This document shows, piece by piece, positions 1-14,700 of a stretch of DNA of 64,000 nt. Position 1 is the stretch's first letter. Each line of letters opens with the position of its first letter. Below the pieces are notes generated by a model, which worked only from the letters and a program-made list of their open reading frames with translations, made no database searches and was not told the origin of the DNA. The stretch is from Erythrocercus mccallii (Eukaryota; Chordata; Aves; Passeriformes; Dicruridae), in assembly GCA_013397435.1 (NCBI GenBank), contig VZRG01000865.1:3261-67260 (forward strand), written 5' to 3'. The translations under genes were made by a program, and so were the position numbers.

Positions 1-28
1 CCTTCCTTCCTTCCTGCCTTTCCTTCTC
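1..28. repeat. CCTT simple repeat, cut by window edge
   Basis: Tandem CCTT units occupy the first 15 bases and decay into a pyrimidine-rich tail. The left end lies outside the window, so its full length is unknown. Confidence 0.7.
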
Positions 29-3000
29 CAAGGAAAGTCATGGTAGGAATAGAAGGTAATGGCTTTCTGCATTGTGACCCTCTGGACTGCCTGGAGTAGG
101 CTGGGCTCAAGGCTTATAGGGCAAGCAACAGAAAGGTTATGCAAAAGTAAAATCCTGGCTTTGTAATAAAAGTAATCCCATTTCTTTATAATTTAGGGTG
201 TCACCATTGTGCTAAACTGTCTCTTTGTAGCAGTGGGTTGACCAAGCACAACAGAGACAGTGCCCAACTTGGAAGGAAACAATGAAAACTATGGAGTTGC
301 TACCACAAAGGTATTAACCAAGACAGGCTGAGGCACATCTTGACTAAGGCCTGTCATTCTCCTGCCCATGGATGTCTTTTGTAGGAGCTGAGAAAGCAGC
401 CCACATTTCTCAAGGCTTGCCGCAGCTCCTGAAGTACATAAATTACTTTCTCCTTCTTTCCTTGTTTTCTTTTATCCTGTGAGATTACTGAACTGAGAGT
501 CTGCCTTCTCATAATGAGGCCAGAGTACATTGGAATTATCTGCAGGCATCAGTTAATAAATAGCAGAATTAAAGGCAAAGAGCTGGCTGGGGTGATGTGT
601 GTCAGGCCGGCACAGGGCAGCAGCCCCTTTCTGGAGCAGGGCAAGATGAGCAGGGGCAGGAGGGTGCAGCTCCTCTGCATGCCTACTGCAATTAAACTAA
701 ATTGCCTGACTCTCTTATCCCCCCCCGCCTCAAAAAGCCGGGGTATAAATTGCTGTCAGGATGTGGTTACTAACGAGACTGAGCTGCACAGTGTCCCCTC
801 TGCTGTGCTGGAGGAGGGTGAACTGAGAGAGGGTGGGTGCATCCATGTGGACAACAAAATCTCAGAATTGACTCTAAGGGAAAGCCATCAGCTTGTATTT
901 ATTACTTGATAGCTGTAGCAAGCCATTAAACAGTTAACACTCATCATCTCAGGAGGAGATAAGACCAATGTAAACAGAAGCATTATTTACTCGGTATTCC
1001 TTTTTTTATTATTATTTCATGCAGAACTTGTAAGGTTGCTTATCAGTAAGGTTGCCCAGCATTTTCCTTTGGGAAAAGCTGTTTTCAATTGCTTCTAGCA
1101 ATTCTTAACCATTTGGACTGTAGTTTTCCACACCAGATACTTGGCTCAGACCAAGTAGGTTTGGAATATTTCCAAGACATTGTGGTTTATGGGGTTTTTG
1201 TCCCTTTTTTTTTTGTTTTTTGAGGCATTACCTGGGGAACGTACATTCCTTTGTCCATGCTACAATTAAAAATTTTAAAATGTGTTGAAATGGGAAGGTA
1301 ATATTTGCTGTGCCATGGTGATCTGCCAAGATTTGGTAATATTATAAAACTACAGAAAAAAGTATTTTAAAAAATCAGAACTGAGCACTGTCCTTCCCTG
1401 GCCAGCTCAAGGGTAATGGGATGTTGTGCTCCAAGAGTAATTGAGCAAATAATTATGTGCTATTTGTTTGCTGAATCTGCGGTTCAGTTTTCAGGACAAA
1501 GCTTGAGGATTTCTGTGTTTCTACAAATGTTCATGTGGCAAAAGTAGGACCAGCTTATTAGATTCAGCTCCCAATGCAATAAGGAAATATTCTCTTTTGA
1601 ATAAGGACTGCAGGGTTTGGCCTTTGAGTGTGTAACTCAAACTTCTCTATCTCTAATACAGGATTGTATTTATTTTTGACAGACCTTGGGCAGGAAATAA
1701 AAAATGGAAATCACCTTTCATTCTTCCAGAAAAACACTGCAACTAGATAAAAATAATAATTCCTACAGAATGTCACATGTCCAGGTATTCTTCTAGTTGC
1801 AGTCTTTTGACATTAGCAATGCAAGTAAAATCTTGTGTTTTCTTCTGTTTGGATCAAGGAACCTAGAAACAGTGACAGTCTATTTATTTTTTTATGGTTG
1901 CTGAACCTCTATTAAGAGGTGTTATTCATGGTGTTTGATTTTTCTGCCTTTGCATCCTCACATCCCCATGGTTACTGTTTAATCAAACTTTGATCAAAGA
2001 AAAGACAAATTATGTTGTCAGTTATTTGACCCTGTGTGGAAAGGGCTCTGTGGGTAAATAAGAAAATTCTAATTCATACAGGAACAAATTCTGAAATATT
2101 TTTCAAGTAGAATTCCCACTCAGAGGAAAAAAGTAGTTTTTAGCAGACTATGCATGATATCATCTTTTATTTTGTTCCTGATAAAAACTTGTCATTACTT
2201 GTTTGTTCATCTTTTGACTAGAGCTTCCTGCTTGAAAAATGAAAGAACACTTTAAGGCTGAAAAAAACACCCTTGTGTTCAATGTCAGTAACATCAGGCA
2301 ATCGATGCTTCACTAGAAAATCAAAGCCACTTTCCTTTTCATTCTTTGAAAATGTTTGCTTATTTGCATCTGTTCAGACTGAACGCCTAAGGTGGGATAG
2401 GTTGGTTATGTCCCTGAATGCTGAGCAACTTCAGTGTGCTAGAAGAGAGAGAAGTAACCCACTGGTAAAAACAACAGGGAGTGTGAACAGCTGTGCACCC
2501 TTCATGTGCCCATGTATACACGTAGTCTATATTGGGCATCTCAGATTGGACCAACTACTAAATGCTCAGCTGAGTTTGAGCACAAGCAGCATGTTTTCTG
2601 ATCCATGAGGAGCCATCTCAGGTTCAGTGCATGCTGCCTGCAAGACTTCATTGAGCAGCAGCTCATGTGTCCAGCAGCACCAAGTACACGGGTCAGGGAG
2701 AGATTCCCTGCGGGCTTGGCCTCTGAGGAGACCTGTTTGAGTGATTGACTGTGCCTTTAGAAGTACATCTTACAGTGGGACATGGCTGGTTCTTTTCTGT
2801 ATAGGGATGAATGGGGCAGTTTCAGAGCAGCCTGAGGTATATCGGCTAGGGAGTGACAGGGGGATTGCATGTAGTTTAACAGGCAATTGTAGCTGGAGAC
2901 AGGCTATGGAGCTCATCGTGGGAGTCAGGACCAGTTTGGTTTTAGAAGCCTGGGATATTCATCACAGTATTTGCACTGGCAAAAGAAGAGGAAACGCCTG

Positions 3001-6000
3001 CAAAAGTAAGGAGTATGGGACCCCATTACATTCAGTGTTGTACGCACAGGGCTGTGCCAAGCTGGGTGGAAAAGAGGGATTCTCGTTTGTTTTATGGTGC
3101 CTGAGGCGGCTAGAAAGAGGTGTTAAAATTGGTTAAAACCAGGAAGCTGGCACTCAGAAAAAGTAGAAATAAGAAATTGAGGTAAATGCTTCTACTGTGA
3201 CAAAATTAGTCACAGTCAGGAGGATTGCTTGAAATATAAAGTAATCCTGGAATAAGCATCACAAGCACTTAGGGAAAAGTCCTTCAAAATAATGTGGAAA
3301 ATGGGACAGAGACAGAAAGTAAGGTCTTGCTTAAGCAGAGGGAGCTAACAAACTTGATAGCAACCTGGATAGAACAAGTAGCCATGAAATGCACAGGAGT
3401 TTTGGAGTCTTATTTATACACATAGATTAATGTGACAATACTAGGAGAACTAGAAACAAACAACCTATTTATCTGCAAGGGGAAAGAGTGATTGGGATTT
3501 TGAGACTGCTTATAAAAAGAAAATTGCACTAGGACTGTAAGGCTGTGTCAAGTGAGAAAGAACATTTGACAAACAGTTGATCTGGATTTCATTAAAAGTG
3601 AAAAATGTACAAGATAGAAATGCACTTGAGAACCATATGGTTTGTGGCAAGTTATGATAGCTCCCTTGGTCCTTACACAAATCAGGAAACAAATGCTTTA
3701 TTCACTTTTACATAACAAGCTGAGATTCATTAATCATCTTCTCCAACAACAATAGGAGATAAAAGGATCTTGGAGGTGTATCAGATGAATTATGGTTGAA
3801 ATTTGCCATGAATCCAAACACAAGGAAGTTGTTAGGATATGATTTTGATATGGACAGATGACTCTTGATCTTTCTCCTTTGCTCCTCTGTTCAGATCAGC
3901 TATGGATTATCTCCCAGGGATGATGGACATTTAATTACTTAAGAACTAACTTGTGGGATGATTCAAAAGATTAATCAAGCAGGGGAAAGCCCTCTAGCAC
4001 CTTCAAACCATTAATGTTTTTACATCACATGGGAAATAGTATCCAGTTGTCCACATGATGAATTCCTCTCTTCATGCAACCAGATGTAGGGCATTAGGAA
4101 GAAGAATACTGCAGCCTTTAAAAGGGGAAAAGCCCTCATCAAGAGGCCATTTTAGGCTAACTCTAGAATACAAATTGGAGTGGAACTTCATAATGCCCAG
4201 CTAAGGACAGAAATGTGTCATACCAGTTCTATCACTGGTTCTTACTGAACCACTAAAGTCATGCGTTTTTCCTCTCTTTCTTCTTTTCCCAAATCTAATG
4301 GCATAAACTTGCCGAATTAACAAAAATGCTGCTCAGTCAAATGTGTGTCAGAAAGATGTCTGGATTATCTGTGTAGCTACTCATCAGTTCTGGTCATCAG
4401 GAACTGAAAGAGAAAGAATAGGATTTAATTTTAGAGACTTCTTTGACTGATGTTAGAACTTCTTGAAATTTATGTAACTGCAAAGTACTTTATTAAGCCT
4501 CTAAGCTTCCCACCCAGGTGTCATGCAGTTCAGTTGCAGATTCTTACCAGATGGATTTGCAAGTATTTCTTGTTGGTTAGCCAAAGGAAAATGACTGAAC
4601 AAGTCAGTTCATAAAAATGGCTTAGGCTGATTGTGCTCTTCCCTTCACACCATTGCTGGAAAAATGTGGGAGAGAGAACAACTGAGAAGCAGACAGTAAA
4701 TTACAGTCAAATAAGAAGTTGAAATAAAGATAATGAGAATTCTTGGCACTTATTATCCTCTACTCCAAGAGTGTGATGGTTATATGCACCTGGAACCACA
4801 AAATATGTACATTCAAAGTACACTTACAAGGGCTACTCTTGGCTTTCTGGAACATGGCCTCCTTCGGCTTCATTGCTCATCCACTTTTCTTCATCCTCCT
4901 CAGAAACTTTTGCAAGTTCCTCTACTTGTCTCTGTCATATCCTGATTCACCCATGCTTTGACACTGCACTTGGGTGTCTGCTTCTTTCCAGCATCCAGAA
5001 AAGCTTTTGGATCTTCCTTCCAAACTCAACACTTGTATACACTTCTAAAAATACAAGAATAGTCCTTAAGGGGACATTGCCAACAGCGCCACAGCAGAAG
5101 CAAAATGCTTTCTTCTTACCTATATCCTAGCATGTGCTATAGCTGGGAGTAGAAATAGGTATATTTGCAAATGGTGAAAAAAAATAATGGAGTTCTTCTG
5201 AAAATGAGATCAGAATTGGGAGAGCTGGGACAGTAAAAGTTGCATATCATTCATGAACAGTAAAGAGAGACTTTGTACCATTAGAAAAGAAAGCAAAAAT
5301 GCACAAACTGCACTAACTCCCCATATACTCACAGCATATACACACAGGGCTCATGTCTTATCGCAAGACCTTTGCTAATATTTCAAAAAACATTGTGATG
5401 GGTTATTTACCACAGTGAAAAAAAGCCTCTTGAGAAAGTTTTCATTTTAGCTTACCCACATTTCAAACTAGTGGGTGAAGATTTTAGGAAAAAAAATACT
5501 TAAAGACTGTGGGAAATCTTAGTGCAAGACCTCACACTTTTCCAGAGAATGGAAGATGCTCCAGCTTCCTGCAAATGAAAACTGATAATGCAGTGATGGC
5601 TGCTCAGGTTGAAAGTAGTCATGATAATAAGGAATTCTTTCAGTGAATCCTGAAAGAAACCCGGAAAGAAACCCTGAAAATAGTGGATGTGGATGAAGAA
5701 CCCAGAAAGGCATCTCCTCTCAGTTATCTGAAGCAAGGCTATATGTAACTTCTGTAACGTACTGGGTATTGCTAATACAGGTATGTTCTGGACTGTGGAT
5801 TACAGGCCACTTATCCTTGGCTTATTCCTTGGCTGAAACACAGGCTGGTAAAATGGCATATTTGGATGGATATTTGTTTTGAAAGATAATTAAGATTTGA
5901 GGTGACTTTCCTAACAGACAAACATCAACTGATGAGTTTGTATAAGGTTTTAAAATTACAATTTCGTCCCTGATTTTCAACAAAATTTGATTAGAGGAAA

Positions 6001-9000
6001 GATGTCTTTTGGTAAATTTATGGTTGAACTGAGTGAGATTTTTGAAATAGCAAGAAATTAGATTTGATGACTCAGGAGATCTCTTTTAGATTAATCGTTG
6101 TAGCCCATACATATTGATAAACCGTGGCATATAAATAGATAAATGACTTCTGGTTGATGTATGAAGCCATGCAAAACCTGACAGTGAGTTGTCTTGAAAG
6201 CTCCTTCATTTGGGTGGATGATGAACCGTGAAGACCTGTAAGGACAGACAGGGTCTGCTGATGTTTAAAGTGTAGGGGCTGCAGCTTCACTTGTTTCATT
6301 TGGAGCTAATGTGGGGTACTGTATGTAGAGGTGGCAATAGAGACCTCAGATCCAGGAGCCAAATGGTTGCTCTTTCAGGCCAAACAGGTTCCTTAGTGAA
6401 GTACAAACCGCAGCGGCTGGGAGAATACCGGCTAAAAGCTGACCTACCAAAGCTGCCTGGGGCTGAGGATGACTGTCTGCAGACGAGTGTGATGGAGAAC
6501 AAAGGGCAAGGAAGGTGTGACCTCGAGAGGGAGTAGAGAGAATTTCTTGGTCTCAGCACTGATAGAGCAATAATCAGTTGTGAGACCAAGCACACTAGAG
6601 GAGACAACTTTTTCTGCTTTGCTCTGGAAAGTAATCTTTGCATATAGTGTTGTAATAAGACAGATTGAGAACACTTCTGCTTGGTGTCAGGTAGAAATCT
6701 GATCCTTCAGGTACATCCCCGTGACACCCATATGGAGTGGCTAACCACATTCAGGTGAAATGAGGCAACAGTGCTTTCCATGTGTACCCAGACTGCAAAC
6801 TGTCTATTTTTTTGATGACTCTGTTTCTTTATTAGAGATGAAAACCTAAAAAGTATGACACATACTGTGTGTGGCTGCCAGGACAAGGAGAAATTTTCCC
6901 TGGGGTACCCCTCAGGTGGTTTCCACATAATTTCTCTGAAGAGTGTGTCCCCCTCACAGAGGCAGTACAATTGCAGGAGCTGAATACCTTGTGAAGCCTC
7001 ACCAGAGCACCAAACATCTTTCTAATTACTTCACTGCGTACACAATAATTATAGAAAACAATGATGGAAGCCCAAATGAAGTACAGAGGCCCTTGGTAAA
7101 ATGCCACCAGGTAAAACACTGCTGCCATCTCCTCTTCTTTTCCTGTTGACCTGTCCTTTCATCTCAGCATTAAATGCCCACTTCCTTTAAACAGCTTTTT
7201 ATCCTAACCAACTCTCCTAATTCACAAAGCTTCTTGAAAGTAATTTTTGTTGACTGCCTGCAACAGAAAGCTTTAATGTTTCATTCCTTGTAACTGAGTA
7301 AGCTTTCTGTACTCTGCTTGCATTGCTTCAAACAGTCAGGCAATGGTCATCTGCCCTGACAATGCTAACTCGGCGTCTTCAGACATGAGTTTTGGGTGTA
7401 AAATGTGTGAAGGAGAATAGTCACAGTAAGTAAGACATGGTCTGTAAGGGAGAGTGCATATCAGTAAACACAAACAGGGAGAATTTTGCCTCATTTATCT
7501 GCAGACTGAGAAAGATGCTTGGTATTCTCCCTCATCAGCAACAAATGACAGCACAAAAAGTAATCATGTTATTAATTCAGATGAATAGTACCACACATCC
7601 CTGCATTATATAATTATTTCATTAAAATGAATGATCAGTTTAAAACATCATTAAAATCTAACCAGCTGAAAATAATATGATTCCACTGACATTTGACTTA
7701 ATTAAAATCTGAAAGTTAGGAATATTGAAATAAGTATTAGCTCCAGAAGAAGCAGCATCAGGTACCTTACCCCTCCATTCATCGTGCTTCTCAGAGAGCA
7801 GGGGTAGCAGAAGGAGTGAGGAGTTCTTGGGGATCCCAACTCAGTAAAGACCAGCAAAGCCAGTATTAGAGGTGGGCTGCACACAGTTCTTCTAAACATC
7901 CTCCAGTCAGTCAAGCAGGCTTTCCAGATTATCAAAATAAGTATTACTTGTTCAATTCAGTCTCAAGAGTCAAAGAACCAAATTGATTCTCTGAACAGTG
8001 GCTCCAAGCCAAAGCCCACTGAAACCAAGACAAAGATCCCCTGCTGAGTTCAATAGCTTGCTGGATCTCACCCAATGCCCTTTTTCCTTCTAAAGTGAGT
8101 TCCTTTTCCCTGTGGCAGCTTCAGACAATATTTCCATTGTGGCTACCTCTATTCAAACACTGCTCTTCTCTTACTTACAAATTCAGATTTGTATTGTTTG
8201 CAATACTTTATAATTTTGCATTGTCAGGATACTTTTCTCCATGGTTTCAGAGAGTGAACTGACCTAGTTAAAATTAAAGGTTGCCACCATAAATTAGATT
8301 AGGATGGTCTAGTGGTCTGAAAAAGTGCTGTAATATGCTGTGTTTGTCTTAGTTTCCTTCAGTAAGAATGGCTGGGTGAAAAGACAGTTATTAGAACTAC
8401 TTGGTTTACACTGTTATAATTGCAGGTCTGATGATATCATATTAGGATGCAACAAGACCAAATTATCAGCTATTTCAACTAGAAATGTAATAATTTCATT
8501 TTATTTTTAGCTATCAGATTTCACATTTCATTTGAAATGCACATGAATCTAGTTACTAATAAAATAATTGTGCTTACTGGCAGCAAGGATATGTCTACCT
8601 TCTTAAGACTGTCTATACTGGAAACTCTCAAGGCTGAGATAAAAAAATTCTTATCCCAAGCTTTGGAGATTGCAAGAAGTGGATAACTTGCTCACCATAT
8701 CTTAGCACAGGCCCAAGGTCTCTGTCAATGAGCTATGCACATGGCAGACATCCGAAGGGTGTTTAATGTTACATCTACTAAAAACATCTTAAGTCTGACT
8801 CTTTTGAGGCACAGTGCAAATACTTTGATGCTGAGCTACTGCTGGAATACCATCTGGCTCAGACTTCTTATACTTACCCTTAAACCTGTGGGCGTTTTTT
8901 GTACAGTGAAAAGCAGACTAATGTTTCCTTAAGAAGGATATTTTCTACTGTCAGTGCTATTATTCCTGTAAATACTTTTCATCGCTACTAAAAAATGACA

Positions 9001-11690
9001 AGAGGAAAATGGATATTCATCCTGAATGGAGCCCAGAAGCACTTCACCCTGGGAACTGCATCACTCTTTGCAAATGCCAAAGCCAGGCCTATTAACAATA
9101 ATGCATAGATAATAATTAGTAGATAATTGATGTTGACATTGCCATTTGATGCTGTGTAAGGCTCTGCTGTGTGCATGGTGAGCTGAGTGGTTGGCTCCTG
9201 CGGGAAAAGCTGCTTTGCTTTTTGGCCTGTTGATATCCAGCTGTCTGTCACTCCAATATCTAATGGATGAGTGTGTGGTGATTATGCTGAGCTGCAGAAT
9301 GCCAACACTTCTCTGATATGTGGGAGCAGTTCCCCACAGCTCTGTATCAGACCATAACTCTTTCTTATCAAGCCAATTTTTAACACAGCTGCAGCCCAAA
9401 GAGACTCTCTTTTGGATCTAATTTTTAATGTGTAAACTACTATTGTTTTAAACCTATTTTCTGCTCTTTTGCATACTTCACTGTTTGTTACTAAGAATTC
9501 AATCTATTGCTCAAAAATGCACCTCAGAATGATTTTTGCATTGATTATGGGATGGTTTTGTTAATTTTGGGGCTATGGCTGCATTATTGATGTCAACTTA
9601 AAGGTATATTGGGACACTTCAGGTCTATTGTTTTCTTCCTTGTGTATGGTCAGCTGCTGTTTCGAAAAGAGAGTAGGGAGAAAGGGATGGGGTAAGTGAG
9701 GATGGAAAGGCTTGTGACAATGAACAGGGAAACAGCTTTTCTTGCTTTTTCTTCTGAATGAACCGATCTTGTGTTTGTACCATTTCTGTGTGGCTGCAGA
9801 AGAACGTTTCTGCTTCCCATGCATTATGTATGTATCATCTTGGATTTCTGCCTCAAGTGTCCCATGAATTTACACTCCTGGGATGTCTCTGTGTGAATGC
9901 CATGTAGTTCTTGCTATCAGAGAAAAGCACTAATGAGATATTTGTCCCTCTTAGCATCCAGCATTGTGTAAGAGTGGTTGCCACAGAGTGCCTGCTAAGA
10001 TTATTAGCTTCCCTTGGCTTTTGGAAGGACCATTTTGTTTTCATCCCCCTACCCTAGCAGTGCTATTTACCCCCATGTTCTGTCCCCTATGCTTCAGAAA
10101 GAGCTTGGTTGCTAGAAATGAACACAAATTTCCTCTTCTTCAATATCAGCAAGCCTGGAAAATCCAAGTCTTCTTCCCTAAAACATAAAGACACCCAGAA
10201 GCATGCTCACAGAGGGGTTTCTCAAACTGGACTAGCTGGAAGAGGAAGCATTACAAGAGATGGGTATGGGAGCACAAATACAGATTTTAATGAGGGGACT
10301 TGAAAATGACTGAGGCTCAGGCAAATGTGTGCTAACGCAAGGCAAGTTGTGCAGTTGAAAAATCTAACATAGGTGAAAATAGAACAGCTTGAAGGTTATT
10401 TAACAATGCAGGGCACACTGCAGTGGTTCAGAACAGCCAGGAAGGAGTGTCTGAGATAATAAATGCTGTAGTGGAGTTTAGGTAGGTGTGAGTTGTTTGT
10501 CCGTGCTGAATAGCATTAGCAGCTTGTTAAGGCCAATCTAAAAATAAATCACTGACTCCAACAGACTTTACTGTTTACTAAGTCCTTACATTTAGATTTA
10601 CACAGTGAACCAGACTGCCAGAGTCAGTGAGTTGGTGCTCTTCAGCTGAAGGAATTATCTTGATTTATGTGATAAGCAGTATGCACTCTTAAAGAAAAAC
10701 CAAGGTAGTTTCCTCATGCAGGGTCTTGTATGATTCAGTGCCTGCACACAAGATCCCTTCTGCACTTTTGCCAGGGAGGAATTCTTGGCTCTGGTCCTCA
10801 AGTTTCCAGAAGAAGGTATAGCAGATGGGTTGGAGTTATTTATTCCTTTTAAGGGTGAAAAAACCCTACTATCTAGTATTTCTACAGAAGAGATCTTACA
10901 CCTATTGAATCTATAATCCTTTGGGCTTCTTTCTTCACTCATGACATAGAAATCACCTCACTGTTCATATTCCAGTAAACCCATAGGTTTCTTGTCCACA
11001 GCCTCTCAAGATCCATTTAGACAGTGAGACCTATTCAGATGCCAGCACTCCTATCAAGTACTGCATTTTGTGCTTGAATGGTTTAGCTCTGTGAAACTTA
11101 ACTCTGAGGCAAGTGCTTGAAAACCCTGCCCAAGGGACAAAGCCTACATTCAATCTCCTGTATCCCACATTTGCCTTCCTTGACTCATCATTTCTCCTGA
11201 AAGTTTCCTTGCCTGTCAGTTTATTACCTCACATGAGCATACGGTGGACAACCCTGTACAGAGTTTAAAGAACATGAGTCATGATTCTTCTATACCTCAT
11301 GCTGTCTATGCCAGCCAGCTTTGCAGATCTGTGTGACCTAAATTTTTATTTAAGCTATGCCATCAAGACCGCTTTACAACTTTGGTTGGTAGTTAGATTT
11401 TGTATTATTGAAGGGCTCAGAGTCACCCCATGGGCACGCTTGCAGACCATCACTCAAGTGAGAAGGAAAGGTTACCCATCTACCACCAGCAACTTTCTGT
11501 TTTCTGTTTTAGTCCCTGAGGAATTTTCAGGAAGACAGGAAATATGCTTGATCCCTTCTTTTGGTTTTGCATGTGGCCGTGGTAGTGGAGCTGATAGAAT
11601 TAGCAGTAGTAAAACATGGGGGAATAGGGCGATGGAGATGGCACTGGGGGTACCAGTAAGACAAATATTTCCTGCCTAGCCATGGTAAAT

Positions 11691-11714
11691 GTGTGTGTGT
11701 GTGCATGTGTGTGA
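11691..11714. repeat. GT dinucleotide microsatellite
   Basis: About twelve GT units, interrupted once by a CA step. It is short but long enough to vary in length between individuals. Confidence 0.8.
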
Positions 11715-14700
11715 CTGTAGATGGAGACAGCATATCTCCAAGAAGGTGGATGAAAGGTTAAATAATCTTTCTTTTAATAATGACCCTCATGAAGCTCTCT
11801 AAGGTTGCTATAAGAAACTAAGTGAACAACATCATTGCACAGTTCTTTTAACAGCCCTAGTACTTTCCATCATTGAAAATTATTTGTTTTACAGGTCAGA
11901 TGCCCTATTAGTATTGTTAGGATTTCTTGTCATTCTGATATCCATTGCATTTTATACCTTATCATTTCTAGAATATATTTAGTGTTGGTTTTTTTTTCAG
12001 TACAGCAACAGCTTAATCCTCTTGCTATCTCATTACAATATGAGAAAATTGAGATTGCTTGGGTAACATTAGTTAATAAACTCATTGCCTGTAATTCCCA
12101 GACCACTGATGCATTTTTCCATCTTTATTTAATGGGATGCTATTTTTCACATTGAAATATCCAGGCTATAGCTGTGAAGAAATGCTACAGATAAATTCAT
12201 ACTGAAGGGGAAAAAATCCAACAGGAAATTGTTACTATTTTAAATAAAGAAAGAAAACTCTTATTAGGCAACTTCATCTTTTTGTTTGACTTAAAGCTGA
12301 AATCTAAAACCTGATTCTTCACTTGCACTGGTTTTATATTTGTCTCATTGACTTCAGTGGAATTAATTCTAATTTACACTGGTATGCGAAAAATTGGATT
12401 GCTGAGGTTTCATTATTCCAGACTGTAACCAGTGACCTGGTGGAGGTTTTAATTTTCTAGCTAGGGGAATGCTGGAAGAGTTGAGAGATTGTTGGTCACA
12501 CAGACAGGAAGATGAGATAAGACAAAGCAAAAATAAAGTGCTTCAGACTATCTTGTTCCAGAGGGCTTGTCCTCACAGGCCACAGGGGATGGCTTTACAT
12601 TTCCATTAAACCACTGTGTTCCTGGAATTGCATTTTCCAGGCATTTTCTTCAGAGTGCTAAGAGAGCTCACTGACAGCGTCCAGATGCACAACATACTCC
12701 TGACAGTGAACGGTTTTTGTTCTTAGTCTCTGCCAACATCCCTTTCGTCTCCTTATCCCTTTTATTTTATTTTAACACTCAAGGAGAATAACAATGTTTT
12801 AAAATCAAGTGGCTTCTCTGTGGAAGAAATTAGTGGTGATCAATGCAGGAGGCAAGCAAGCACTGGGGACACATAGACATTCAGCCAGACCATCCTTTTT
12901 TCCACTTGCAGTTTACTGTGCAGCCTAATAAAGACTGGAATAAAAAGCAGCTTGGTATATTACATATTTATATATAAATTACAGATTCCCACCCTGCTCT
13001 GTCTCATCATCTTGTGGCTTTCAGATCCTCCTGAAATAATCTTTCTTGTTTTCTGTCTCTGATTCTACCTGGCCAAAAACAGGTTTCTTCATCTGATCTC
13101 CCTGTCTCCTTATATGTGCAATTCAGCCCTGTCCTACTCTTCTGGCATATTTGATCACCTGCCCAGAAGATCTTTTTCTTCAGTCTCCTTACAAACCATC
13201 TACAGGCAGGTTGGAAAGTTACAGCTCTGATTTGACAGCGTTTGGTACTCACCATGCTCAGGTCTGAGGCAGTGCACACTACACCTAGATTCAACAGCGT
13301 GTGTTTACTTCCAACTATCCACTGAAATCAGTAACAGGAGCCCAAATAGGAATTCAAAGCCTAAATGTTTCATTGGCAATGAGCTTTGGTGCTGTAATGA
13401 TACTCTGAATAAACTTAACCTTCCTTAATCCTTCCAGCAAGCACACGTTTGTCCTTTCACCATGGACTGCAAACAAAGAGTTTGCATTTACAAATGATCC
13501 ACCTTCCAGGAAAAACATAATCCCCCTCAGCTCCTGAGTTCCCTAACACAAAGCATTAGTATCTTTGCTGAGGGGATAAAACTTCATTCTTTATAGAGAA
13601 AACTGAACAAAAATGCATTTGATCTGATTGACACAGCTATTCTGGTTGAATTGGTTAGTATGTTTAATCAATAAGCTTTGCTCTTCAGAATACTAATGCT
13701 TATCTTGTTGTTGCTCCTTCTCAAAATACTGTTTGCTATAGAATTATTTGTTTAATATGATGGACAAATATCCAACTCCTTCAAGAAAACCTGAAAGTCA
13801 CAGTGTGTGACAGTGGGACTGTTCTTTGGGAGCCCAGGTAGAATAGCTTATAGAGAACTACTCCACCCTTCATTTCTTAGCATATCTGTTAAATATGTTA
13901 TATTTTCTTTCAAGTGGACACAAACTCCCAGTGTAGGAGTGACTATGGCTACAGTGGACTTTTATTTGGAGGTCTCAAAGTATAATCCAGTAAGCAGTCA
14001 TTCTGTTTCAGTTCAGTGAGGTGTGCTTAATGTCATTAGTTATGGAAAAGTGACTTCTTCATGCAGTTTTCAGATATTAATGAAGATCAATGGGTGTATT
14101 AGAATACTAAAATATGAATTGGGCACATTTTTTTAAATCAGTGGCATGTAGCTCAGTCATATCATTCCACACACAAAAAAAAGAAGCTGTAGGAGGTATA
14201 AACTCTTACATTAGGATTGGAAAGAGGGCTACTACATCTAGATCATCTCTTTAAACCTCCACAAACTCTTACTGAAATATAATTATTGAAGACAGAGGCA
14301 CTGGTATCAATACGCTAATGAATTTGGAGTAGGTTGTTGAAACTTCAACAAGTCCTGAGTAATATTCCCTTTAAAGTTTCATTTAAAGTCAATCACAATG
14401 ATTACCTACTGGTGCAAGTGATGAAAAAAATGTTAACCTTTATTCTGGGAAGCTGGACTATAATTTAACTACTATTTTGCCAAGAGATTACACCTTTGTG
14501 TAAACTGCTAGATAGTTAGAAAAAAAATGTGGGTTTTTTTTTCTTTAAACACACCCTGGATAAACAAATTGCCTTGAACAAGATACAGAAGCTGCAGAAA
14601 TCGCACGTTTTTCTTGGCTGGCTATTGCTGCATTAATGAATATTTTTCCTACCTTTTTTAAAATGAATAATGCTAGTGTACCTTCTCAACAGATACCAGT

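Noticed and set aside
721..760. TATAAAT motif after a C-rich run, resembling a core promoter
   Set aside because: A single TATA match near 744 with no CpG island, downstream exon or other support.
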